Shown one piece after another: positions 1-5,540 of a stretch of DNA of 8,143 nucleotides; the first letter of the stretch is position 1; every line of letters begins with the position of its first letter. Under the pieces are notes generated by a model. That model ran no database searches. It was not told the origin of the DNA and worked only from the letters and a program-made list of their open reading frames with translations. Source of the stretch: an uncultured Senegalimassilia sp. (GTDB lineage Bacteria; Actinomycetota; Coriobacteriia; Coriobacteriales; Eggerthellaceae); assembly GCA_934661765.1 (NCBI GenBank), contig CAKUJT010000106.1, positions 1 to 8,143 of the forward strand, given 5' to 3'. The position numbers and the translations under genes are program-made.

Positions 1-189
1 ATCAAAAGTGGATTAGGTTTTTACCTGACCACTGAGGATTTACTTCCAACGGTGTTGGAACAGGATGTTTGTTTCCGTCCTCTAAATCCACCATTGGAAA
101 TTCATTACGCATTGATCTGGAAAAGAACTGCCTTTCAATCAAAAGCGGCTGAAATATTTCAACGGGAATTAAAGCAATCACTTATCTGA
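1..189 (+). CDS. LysR-family transcriptional regulator, 3' end only
   Basis: An open frame runs from the first base to a TGA at 187-189 and gives 62 residues. The reading resembles the C-terminal end of a LysR substrate-binding domain: a GLGFYLTTEDLLP stretch (the usual segment just after the G-x-G-hydrophobic turn), then a hydrophilic 'FRPLNPP' strand, then 'HYALIWKR' and a final amphipathic helix of the 'A..F...L' type. In LysR proteins this last lobe closes over the co-inducer; the DNA-binding half would lie to the left of the window. It meets the next LysR gene tail to tail with only two bases between the stop codons, and I see no good intrinsic terminator between them. The family call is by resemblance; the ligand and target genes cannot be read. 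Confidence 0.7.
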   Translation: MKSGLGFYLTTEDLLPTVLEQDVCFRPLNPPLEIHYALIWKRTAFQSKAAEIFQRELKQSLI

Positions 190-191
190 AG

Positions 192-1079
192 TTAGAGTGG
201 AAAAGCAACCATTTCTTTATACAAATTCATGAGAATATCTATAAAATCATGAAGGCTTTTTCTGTTGTCTGTTTTGTGAGTACAAAGGACACAGGAAAAG
301 TTTTCTTTACAATCAAATGGAATCCATGCAAACTGATTACTGTGATCATTCAGAAAACCCGGGGCAAGACACACGCCACGACCAGACGCTACATTTGTCA
401 GTGTCGTATCATGATCCGGACTGTTAAAGTAGTCTATTTTTTTTGAACTGATGAGACGCTGCTGAACACTTTTAAGTGCCGCAGGCGATCCTCCGCCTAC
501 CATCAATGTCCTGCCATATAGATCACTTTCTGTAATAATATTTTTTTTAGCAAGTATGTCATCTTTATCTGTAATAAGATAAATTTTACTTGTAAAAAGT
601 TTTTGACTCAAAACACCTGGTATTTGCTTTACATGTTCCTCAAGAGAAAACAGAATATCTGTTTCATTTTTCAAAAAACTCTCAAGTCCACCCGTATATT
701 GGAATTTTGGAGAAATCTGTACTTCTGGATTTGTTTCTGCAAAAAGTTTTATGGCTTCTGGAAGAAAATAAACTGCCTGACGCACCATAAGACTGATGGA
801 TATATCATCCCTGTATTTAGAACTAAAATTTTGTCCCTGCTCAATTGCCCGCTTCATTTCTTCCCGCATATGAATCAGATATGAAACAAATTGTCTTCCT
901 GCCGGAGTAAGTGATGCACCTCTGCCACTCCGATCAAATATAGAAAATCCAATCTCTTCTTCCAATAGTCTGATTTGATAAGAAAATGTGGGCTGGCTCA
1001 CAAACATATTATCAGCTGCACGGCTAAAATTTAATGTATGTGCAAGTTCTATACAATAATCAATCTGTTTTGTATTCAT
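192..1079 (-). CDS. LysR-family transcriptional regulator, full length
   Basis: The protein has 295 residues, the normal LysR length. Residues 1-60 are a typical winged helix-turn-helix: 'LNFSRAADNMFVSQPTFSYQ' holds the turn and recognition helix, followed by 'LEEEIGFSIFDR' and 'LTPAGRQF'. A linker helix follows at about 60-88, and residues about 90-295 are the two-lobe substrate-binding domain. An ATG four codons upstream (1089-1091) is also in frame, but it lies inside the GGAGGG ribosome site that serves the ATG at 1077-1079, so the shorter start is preferred. The gene is divergent from the flavodoxin and aldo/keto reductase operon, the usual arrangement for a LysR activator and its target. 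A T-N11-A box lies within its own promoter, which suggests autorepression. The co-inducer is unknown; a quinone, aldehyde or redox signal is only a guess from the neighbours. Confidence 0.9.
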   Translation of the reverse strand: MNTKQIDYCIELAHTLNFSRAADNMFVSQPTFSYQIRLLEEEIGFSIFDRSGRGASLTPAGRQFVSYLIHMREEMKRAIEQGQNFSSKYRDDISISLMVRQAVYFLPEAIKLFAETNPEVQISPKFQYTGGLESFLKNETDILFSLEEHVKQIPGVLSQKLFTSKIYLITDKDDILAKKNIITESDLYGRTLMVGGGSPAALKSVQQRLISSKKIDYFNSPDHDTTLTNVASGRGVCLAPGFLNDHSNQFAWIPFDCKENFSCVLCTHKTDNRKSLHDFIDILMNLYKEMVAFPL

Positions 1080-1083
1080 ATTT

Positions 1084-1089
1084 CCCTCC
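1084..1089 (-). promoter_or_regulatory. Ribosome binding site that sets the LysR start
   Basis: On the - strand this reads GGAGGG, four bases before the ATG at 1077-1079. It overlaps the alternative upstream ATG (1089-1091), which therefore cannot use it and has no other Shine-Dalgarno sequence. This decides the 295-residue start over the 299-residue one. Confidence 0.75.
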
Positions 1090-1111
1090 ATTATATTTAA
1101 TTATTAAATTG

Positions 1112-1140
1112 ATTATATAATCTTTCTATTAGAAATTCAA
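1112..1140 (-). promoter_or_regulatory. Sigma-A-type promoter of the LysR gene
   Basis: Read on the - strand, TTGAAT (1135-1140) and a perfect TATAAT (1112-1117) are separated by 17 bases, the optimal spacing. Transcription would start near 1105, about 25 bases before the chosen start codon. The -10 lies inside the 12-base palindrome GATTATATAATC (1111-1122), so a TATAAT also exists on the + strand (1116-1121), but that copy has no reasonable -35. AT-rich DNA makes chance matches common, yet the spacing and match here are good. Confidence 0.6.
1123..1135. promoter_or_regulatory. Candidate LysR operator (T-N11-A box)
   Basis: TTTCTA-T-TAGAAA is a perfect inverted repeat with 6-base arms. It begins with T and ends with A at exactly the T-N11-A spacing that defines LysR-family boxes. 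It lies in the spacer between the -35 and -10 of the regulator's own promoter, where binding would block RNA polymerase. It is centred about 69 bases before the inferred start of the flavodoxin operon, close to the -65 position typical of LysR recognition sites. What is seen is the repeat and its position; binding is inferred. Confidence 0.55.
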
Positions 1141-1162
1141 ATAACTATGTGAGAAAATAAGC

Positions 1163-1191
1163 ATGTAAAGAAAAACAACAAATTTTACAAT
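1163..1191 (+). promoter_or_regulatory. Weak candidate promoter of the flavodoxin / reductase operon
   Basis: TACAAT at 1186-1191 is a good -10. A poor -35 (ATGTAA, 1163-1168, three of six matches) lies 17 bases upstream. The transcript would start near 1198, just before the ribosome site at 1202-1208. A poor -35 is expected for a LysR-activated promoter, and the T-N11-A box sits at the right distance. This is a weak call in AT-rich DNA. Confidence 0.3.
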
Positions 1192-1216
1192 AATCTCTCA
1201 GAAAGGAGTTTTGTTC

Positions 1217-1732
1217 ATGTCTGATACACTCATTGCCTATTTTTCAAGGGCTGATGAAAACTATTTTGGTGGTGCAATCCGTTATATCAAAAAAGGAAAT
1301 ACAGAAATTGTATGTGAAAAAATCAAAGAACTGATGGATGCAGATACTTTTCGGATTGAAATGAAAAATCCATATTCACCAGTTTATCTGAACTGCATTG
1401 AGGAAGCAAAAAAAGATTTAATGGAAAATGCAAGACCGGAGCTTACAAGCATTCCGGAAAGTATTGACAACTATAGTACTATAATTCTTGCATATCCCAA
1501 TTACTGGGGAACGATTCCCATGGCAGTTGCAACTTTTCTCGAATCCTTTGATTTTTCAGAAAAAATAATTCTTCCACTTTGCACCAATGAAGGCAGCGGA
1601 ATGGGTTCAAGTGAAACTGACATAAAAAAATGTGTTCCAAATGCCATACTGAAAAAGGGATTATCCATTATTGGCAGCCAGGCAGAGAAATCCAAAAGTT
1701 CTGTTGAAAAATGGCTAAAAGCAACGGAATAA
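1217..1732 (+). CDS. Flavodoxin-like FMN-binding protein
   Basis: The 171-residue protein has the short-chain flavodoxin fold. 'TLIAYFSR' at residues 4-11 is the first strand and the start of the FMN phosphate loop. An insertion of about ten residues ('ADENYFGGAI') follows in that loop, as in flavodoxin_4-type proteins. 'AYPNYWGTIPMAVATFLE' (92-109) is the second FMN contact region, and 'LPLCTNEGSGMGSS' (119-132) is the third. These proteins carry electrons or act as small NAD(P)H-linked quinone or flavin reductases in the cytoplasm; which one cannot be told. A TTG at 1211 is in frame, but it is only two bases from the AGGAG at 1204-1208, whereas the ATG at 1217 is eight bases away, so the ATG is chosen. 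The gene is followed after 37 bases, with no terminator, by an aldo/keto reductase, so the two are probably co-transcribed. Confidence 0.88.
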   Translation: MSDTLIAYFSRADENYFGGAIRYIKKGNTEIVCEKIKELMDADTFRIEMKNPYSPVYLNCIEEAKKDLMENARPELTSIPESIDNYSTIILAYPNYWGTIPMAVATFLESFDFSEKIILPLCTNEGSGMGSSETDIKKCVPNAILKKGLSIIGSQAEKSKSSVEKWLKATE

Positions 1733-1769
1733 TATAGTAATATAAGAATTTTTCAAGGAGGATTGAATC

Positions 1770-2609
1770 ATGCAGAAAATCAAATTAAACAATAACTTAG
1801 AATGCCCTGCACTTGGAATTGGTACCTATATGCTCTCACCAGATGAAGCATATCATAGTACATTAGAAGCTCTGAAAATGGGATATTCTCTTGTAGATAC
1901 AGCAAATGCCTATGTCAATGAGCGTTCCGTTGGTCGCGCAATTAAAGACAGTGAAATAAAAAGGGAGAATATATTTCTTTCCACAAAACTCTGGGCAAGT
2001 GAATATGAAAACGAAAATGCTGTTGACGAAACGTTAGAAAGACTGAATGTAGATTATGTAGATCTTCTCTACATTCACCAGCCCGCTGGAAACTGGCTTG
2101 CCGGATACCGCCAGCTTGAAAAAGCGTATAAAGACGGAAAAGCAAAAGCGATTGGAATTTCTAACTTTGAGGGAAAATATTTTGCAGAGTTGGAAACAAA
2201 ATGGGAAATTGTTCCCCAATTTATTCAGGTTGAGGCACATCCATATTTCACACAAAATGAACTTAGAAAAACGCTTGATAAATACAATATAAAACTGATG
2301 TCATGGTATCCATTAGGGCATGGTGATACATCACTTCTTAACGAAAATGTTTTTTCAGAACTTGGAAAAAAATATGGAAAAACTTCTGCACAAATCATCT
2401 TAAAATGGCATACTCAAATGGGCTTTGCAGTGATTCCGGGAAGTAAAAAAACTGAACATATTAAAGATAATCTAAATATATTCGATTTTACACTTACCGA
2501 TAATGATATGGCTGAAATAGCAAAACTGGATAAAGGTGTACGCTATTACAATCGTACAGATGAACAACTGATTGCATTTACCAACTGGCAGCCAGCTTAT
2601 GAAATATAA
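1770..2609 (+). CDS. Aldo/keto reductase
   Basis: The 279-residue protein is a full-length member of the aldo/keto reductase superfamily, which reduces aldehydes and ketones to alcohols with NAD(P)H in the cytoplasm on a TIM barrel. The complete catalytic tetrad can be read: D43 and Y48 in 'VDTANAYVNE', K73 in 'LSTKLW', and H103 in 'LLYIHQP'. Other family marks are 'GIGTY' near the N-terminus, 'AIGISNF' (127-133), 'QVEAHPYF' (153-160) and the cofactor-phosphate segment 'IPGSKK' (222-227), followed by H230 and N234. The start ATG has a perfect AAGGAGG (1755-1761) eight bases upstream. It is the second gene of the operon with the flavodoxin-like protein; together they suggest redox or carbonyl detoxification controlled by the divergent LysR protein. 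The length and sequence style are close to the 2,5-diketo-gluconate reductase branch, but substrate specificity cannot be assigned. Confidence 0.93.
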   Translation: MQKIKLNNNLECPALGIGTYMLSPDEAYHSTLEALKMGYSLVDTANAYVNERSVGRAIKDSEIKRENIFLSTKLWASEYENENAVDETLERLNVDYVDLLYIHQPAGNWLAGYRQLEKAYKDGKAKAIGISNFEGKYFAELETKWEIVPQFIQVEAHPYFTQNELRKTLDKYNIKLMSWYPLGHGDTSLLNENVFSELGKKYGKTSAQIILKWHTQMGFAVIPGSKKTEHIKDNLNIFDFTLTDNDMAEIAKLDKGVRYYNRTDEQLIAFTNWQPAYEI

Positions 2610-2650
2610 AATGAACATCCTGATTGCTTTAGCTGGAGAAATTTTTATTC

Positions 2651-2701
2651 ATTAAAAGGGAAAGGACAGTTAGCAATAGCAGCTGTCCCTTCTCCTTTAA
2701 T
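2651..2701. terminator. Long imperfect hairpin after the reductase, possible two-way terminator
   Basis: Two 19-base arms (2651-2669 and 2683-2701) pair with two mismatches and one G-U wobble around a 13-base loop. The innermost six pairs (GGACAG/CTGTCC) are perfect. It begins 42 bases after the reductase stop and also covers the stop codon of the leftward membrane-protein frame at 2697-2699, so it could end transcription from both sides. Neither side has a clean run of T outside the stem; the A/T runs form the stem base. Termination is therefore plausible, not certain. Confidence 0.5.
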
Positions 2702-2924
2702 AATATCCCCGTTCTTCCAACCAGTCTTTCACATAACATCGGGTTCCAATATAGATCACATGCACAAGTAGTAAGAGTGCAATGAGATTTATCGGAAGAA
2801 CAGATTTTATCCATTCTCCGAAGTAGATTACGATAGCTGTACTCATCATTGCCATCATAATGCTGAGTATATCCCAGCAATATTTCCGGTAGATTTTCCC
2901 GATCTGATAACCAATCCCGATTTG
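2697..2924 (-). pseudogene. Remnant of a small two-helix membrane protein
   Basis: This frame encodes 75 residues that read like a real protein and not like a shadow. A basic segment ('YQIGKIYRKY') leads into a hydrophobic stretch ('ILSIMMAMMSTAIVIYF'), then a short turn ('GEWIKS'), a second hydrophobic stretch ('VLPINLIALLLLVHVIYIG'), and a charged tail ('CYVKDWLEERGYY'). Upstream the same frame is closed by TAA at 2925-2927. Beyond that TAA it stays open to a TAG at 3033-3035, with an ATG at 3003-3005 giving 26 residues ('MYKMIDVMYEEGKLYV...'). The 75-residue part has no start codon before residue 23 and no ribosome site there. The simplest reading is a gene broken by a stop or truncated at its 5' end. 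The family is not recognised. It lies between the phage-type regulator and the chromosomal operon, where decayed genes are common. Confidence 0.4.
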
Positions 2925-3039
2925 TTACCTTGATATTATACCATAAAAAATAGATGCAACGTATAATTTTCCTTCTTCATACATTACATCTATCATTTTA
3001 TACATTTCACAGAAGAATCTCGCAATCTTCCACTACTCG

Positions 3040-3357
3040 TTATTCCTGCACATACGCTTCTATTGCACGTATGACTCTTTTTTGCTCTTTCGGCGGCAGT
3101 TTCATGATGCTTGCTGACAGATCGTTTACCACACCATTTACAGATTGTGCCACAACGTCCCTCAAAAGACTATCCGCTGAAACATCCAGTGCATTTGCGA
3201 TTGCTACAAACGTATCCAGTTTTGGTACTTTCTGACCACGCTCGATCACACTGATGTGTGTCGGACTCAAATCTACCAGTGCAGCCAGTTCTTCCTGTGT
3301 GAGTCCTTTGGCCTCTCTGGTTTCCTTGATACGCAGACCAACATCTCTCAAGTCCAT
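3040..3357 (-). CDS. Cro/CI-type (XRE) helix-turn-helix regulator
   Basis: The protein has 105 residues. Residues about 8-63 form a five-helix Cro/CI DNA-binding domain: 'GLRIKETREAKGLTQEELA' is helix 1 to helix 2, 'LSPTHISVIERGQKVPKLDT' holds the recognition helix and the conserved 'IERG.. P' turn, and 'LVAIANAL'-like helix 4 is 'TFVAIANALDVSADSLL'. The remaining 40 residues, ending 'LPPKEQKRVIRAIEAYVQE', look helical and probably serve dimerisation. The start has a perfect AAGGAGG (3365-3371 on the - strand) seven bases from the ATG. Regulators of this size and style are common on prophages and conjugative elements of gut Firmicutes. It follows the lysis cassette on the same strand but is cut off from it by a strong terminator, so it must have its own promoter. 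Its targets are unknown; the inverted repeats just upstream suggest it binds its own promoter. Confidence 0.88.
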   Translation of the reverse strand: MDLRDVGLRIKETREAKGLTQEELAALVDLSPTHISVIERGQKVPKLDTFVAIANALDVSADSLLRDVVAQSVNGVVNDLSASIMKLPPKEQKRVIRAIEAYVQE

Positions 3358-3372
3358 TGCAACACCTCCTTC

Positions 3373-3458
3373 AGAACGATTTATAGGTCTAAAGATATTA
3401 TATCGGTTAGTCTTTTCGGTATACAGAATCTATAAAACTACTTCTCGTTCTAAAGAAC
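3373..3458 (-). promoter_or_regulatory. Promoter region of the XRE regulator with inverted repeats
   Basis: A TATAAT on the - strand (3397-3402) is a perfect -10; the best -35 (TGTATA, 3420-3425, 17-base spacing) is poor. The -10 is framed by matching arms: AGAACGATTTATAG at 3373-3386, and its two halves in reverse complement at 3430-3436 (CTATAAA) and 3445-3451 (TCGTTCT). A tight inverted repeat, GTTCT-AA-AGAAC, lies at 3447-3458. Three AGAAC half-sites around one promoter is the pattern of a small phage-type operator. Binding by the adjacent regulator is inferred only. Confidence 0.4.
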
Positions 3459-3477
3459 TATATTTACTGCTAAAAGC

Positions 3478-3521
3478 AAAAAAGCGGCTCTGTACCACGG
3501 TGTAAACCGCAATACAGAGCC
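3478..3521 (-). terminator. Strong intrinsic terminator after the lysis cassette
   Basis: Perfect 9-base arms GGCTCTGTA (3486-3494) and TACAGAGCC (3513-3521) enclose a second, inner 4-base stem (CGGT 3498-3501 with ACCG 3506-3509). On the - strand the stem is followed by GC and then six T (3478-3483). It begins seven bases beyond the endolysin stop codon, so it ends the phage late transcript and insulates the XRE regulator. Confidence 0.85.
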
Positions 3522-3528
3522 ATCTCTT

Positions 3529-5046
3529 TTAACACTTCGTTGCAAAATCCAGAGAGATCCATCCGTCCCGCTTATCCGCATAAGACTTCAAGAGTCCCCA
3601 CCTGGTTGCTCCAGGGCCGTCTGCCTCATCTACGATGGTAAAGACTCCAACCCCTGTAAATTTTCCTTTCGCATAATTCGTACCAGGACCCTTGCGAATA
3701 TAGAGGTCCGTAATCTTCACCTGCATAGTATATGGTGTAAACTGCTGTTTTGCTGTATACACCACTGCTCCATTTCCGTCAAATACAGAATAACCTGGAT
3801 GCTCATCTGCACATTTTTTCGCATTTGCCAGAATCTTATAGGCTCCAAGCTGGCTTTTCGCATCCGCCCAAGTCTTGCGAACACGATAATATACCGTACT
3901 GGTTTCCTCTTTTGTATTCGGATCTGCGTTATACTTAGTCAGTTCCCACCTTTCAATGATTTCACACAACCGCTGCACATAGGTGCTGGAAGTCGCATAT
4001 CCACCATCCTTGATGATCTGCGTTGCCTTCTTATAATCCGTACAGCCCTTCAGTCCATGATACCGAAGTGCGGAACCGTTCTTTGCTCCAAGCAAATATG
4101 CGGAATGATCCGCAATGGAGTCCTCAACAGACGGATACTTTCGGAAATCTGCTGTAACGGTGATCAGCTTTCCGTTTTCTTCTTCCTGCGTTTTCTTAGT
4201 ATAGATACTCTTTCCATCCCAAGAAGAATTTCCCCAGGTATTGCCGGACAGGGATTTCTTCATACCAAAACAGTTGTTGGCTCCCTGTGCCAGCTCACTC
4301 TTTCCATAGCCGGATTCCAAAATGAACTGTGCAAGAGATAAACAGGCCAGTACTCCGTATTTTTTCTGATCTGCCGTAAACAACGGACCAACCTTCTTGA
4401 TCACATCTGCTTCAGATAAATTCTGGAATGCTGTAGCCTGTGTACCAGAAGTCCCCGCTGTATCAGCTCCATCCATCTTTGCTTTGACTGCCTGACGGAA
4501 GGTATTCATAGTATAGCCCATGCCCAGTCCATTCCACAAATGTTCTGGGTCACCGTGGTTTGAAGCAATCCCTCTCGCATGACCTTCCCTGTGGCTGATA
4601 ATGACTCCATCTGCCAGTGGGTTCAACACGTAGGTTTTGCAGAGCATCGCAAAAAGCTCCACTGCTGTATCATAGGTTCTCTTTACTGTCGCCCTGGCCT
4701 GTGCCAGATCCGAGCATTTGAATGAAGAACCTCCCGTGTAAATAATGCAAGCAGGCTCACACATCTCTACACCGATGTGTGTATTGTTTGCAGACCCATT
4801 GATGGATGAGCCACAATGCCAGCCTCTGTGATTCCAGGGAAGAGCCTGGTATGCCGTTCCGTCATTGGCATCAATAAATCCATGCACACAAGCACTGTCA
4901 TAAGACGGACTATTCCAGGAATTTAAAAAGGCTGATGCCCTCGGCTGGGGACAACCAACCGAATGAAGCATCAACCCTTTAACGGTAATCTTTCTTCCCG
5001 CTGTATAGCAGGGATTCTTTGTCAGAATGTGTTCCACTAATTTCAT
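3529..5046 (-). CDS. Phage endolysin: amidase plus glucosaminidase plus SH3-like domain
   Basis: The 505-residue enzyme degrades peptidoglycan at the end of the phage cycle and has two catalytic domains. Residues about 1-190 are an Amidase_2/PGRP N-acetylmuramoyl-L-alanine amidase: H28 in 'LMLHSVGC', E94 in 'IGVEMCEP', and H164 with D166 in 'SNHGDPEHLW'. The last position is usually Cys or Asp as zinc ligand. Residues about 205-368 are a GH73-type N-acetylglucosaminidase: the catalytic Glu is E244 in 'QFILESGYGKSELA', followed by 'NNCFGMK' and the 'YATSSTYVQRL' motif near the end. Residues 385-432 ('YYRVRKTWADAKSQLGAY...') resemble the linker repeat found in Firmicute phage lysins. Residues 440-505 ('LYIRKGPGTNYAKGKF', 'GWISLDF') are a bacterial SH3 domain for wall binding. 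There is no signal peptide, as expected for release through a holin. AAGGAGG at 5056-5062 lies nine bases before the ATG, inside the end of the holin gene. Confidence 0.95.
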   Translation of the reverse strand: MKLVEHILTKNPCYTAGRKITVKGLMLHSVGCPQPRASAFLNSWNSPSYDSACVHGFIDANDGTAYQALPWNHRGWHCGSSINGSANNTHIGVEMCEPACIIYTGGSSFKCSDLAQARATVKRTYDTAVELFAMLCKTYVLNPLADGVIISHREGHARGIASNHGDPEHLWNGLGMGYTMNTFRQAVKAKMDGADTAGTSGTQATAFQNLSEADVIKKVGPLFTADQKKYGVLACLSLAQFILESGYGKSELAQGANNCFGMKKSLSGNTWGNSSWDGKSIYTKKTQEEENGKLITVTADFRKYPSVEDSIADHSAYLLGAKNGSALRYHGLKGCTDYKKATQIIKDGGYATSSTYVQRLCEIIERWELTKYNADPNTKEETSTVYYRVRKTWADAKSQLGAYKILANAKKCADEHPGYSVFDGNGAVVYTAKQQFTPYTMQVKITDLYIRKGPGTNYAKGKFTGVGVFTIVDEADGPGATRWGLLKSYADKRDGWISLDFATKC

Positions 5047-5050
5047 CTCA

Positions 5051-5461
5051 TCAATCCTCCTTCTCAGATTCGTTGTGCAGCTGCTCCAGAACGAGCTTCA
5101 GCTTTTCAGGGATTGGAAGTCCCAATCTTCCGGCATTCTCCAGAAGGGAAATCCCTTCGTTAGAAATGTAGAAGAAGATAATCGCAGTACGCAGCACACT
5201 GCCCGTACCGATGACCTGCACATCCAGAATGTTTGCAATGCCGACCAGAATAAAGATCAGCACCTTCCGGCAGATTCCCCGGAATCCCACTTCGCTGGAG
5301 AGCTTCTTCTCAGAGATGGCACACATTACCCCCGTCAGATAATCGGCCACTACAAAGACCACCAGTGCAACCACAAGCCCGTCGCAGCCGCCAAGGAAAT
5401 AGCCCAGCCAGCCCCCGATTGCAGTGAACACCATTTGAATCGCATTCCAGAATTCTTTCAT
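5051..5461 (-). CDS. Phage holin, Cph1/TcdE type (phage_holin_4)
   Basis: The 136-residue membrane protein has about four hydrophobic segments, at residues 8-24, 27-47, 66-84 and 86-107, and a charged tail ending 'HNESEKED'. Family marks are 'VVADYLTGVM' (37-46), 'GFRGICRKVLIF' (59-70), and 'YISNEGISLLENAGRLGLPIPE' split across 98-119, the most conserved part of the Cph1/TcdE holins. It forms membrane holes that let the endolysin reach the wall. GAGGA at 5469-5473 is seven bases before the ATG. Its TGA ends four bases before the endolysin start, so translation of the two is probably coupled and they make one lysis cassette. The gene starts only 33 bases after a terminator-like hairpin. Confidence 0.93.
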   Translation of the reverse strand: MKEFWNAIQMVFTAIGGWLGYFLGGCDGLVVALVVFVVADYLTGVMCAISEKKLSSEVGFRGICRKVLIFILVGIANILDVQVIGTGSVLRTAIIFFYISNEGISLLENAGRLGLPIPEKLKLVLEQLHNESEKED

Positions 5462-5494
5462 TTCGTTTTCCTCGCTTTCTTATTTTTGTGTATG

Positions 5495-5524
5495 AAAAAA
5501 GCGACTGCCCTTTCGAACAATCGC
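5495..5524 (-). terminator. Terminator-like hairpin between repeat protein gene and holin
   Basis: On the - strand, GCGATTG (5518-5524) pairs with CAGTCGC (5501-5507), seven pairs including one G-U, around a 10-base loop that contains TTCGAA. Six T (5495-5500) follow directly. This is a short but standard intrinsic terminator, 16 bases after the repeat-protein stop codon. Only 33 bases then remain before the holin ATG, so it may be partial or overcome by antitermination. Confidence 0.65.
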
Positions 5525-5540
5525 CTGATTCTATGAATTG

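Noticed and set aside
170..205. Weak hairpin around the facing LysR stop codons (CACT... with ...AGTG).
   Set aside because: The stem is only four or five pairs with a bulge and has no T run on either strand.
1116..1121. TATAAT on the + strand as the main promoter of the flavodoxin operon.
   Set aside because: The matching -35 position (1093-1098) is ATATTT, with no likeness to TTGACA; the sequence is explained by the palindrome that includes the - strand -10.
2629..2880. An 83-residue open frame on the - strand beginning MLGYTQHYDG.
   Set aside because: It overlaps, in another frame, the much more protein-like two-helix frame at 2697-2924, has odd composition (many Cys and His mixed with a Leu run) and no ribosome site.
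3799..4341. A 180-residue open frame on the + strand opposite the endolysin.
   Set aside because: It is the complement of well-conserved amidase/glucosaminidase coding sequence, without start signals or a recognisable domain.
5027..5536. A 169-residue open frame on the + strand opposite the holin.
   Set aside because: It is a reverse-strand shadow of the holin; the holin frame has membrane helices, family motifs and a ribosome site, and this one has none.
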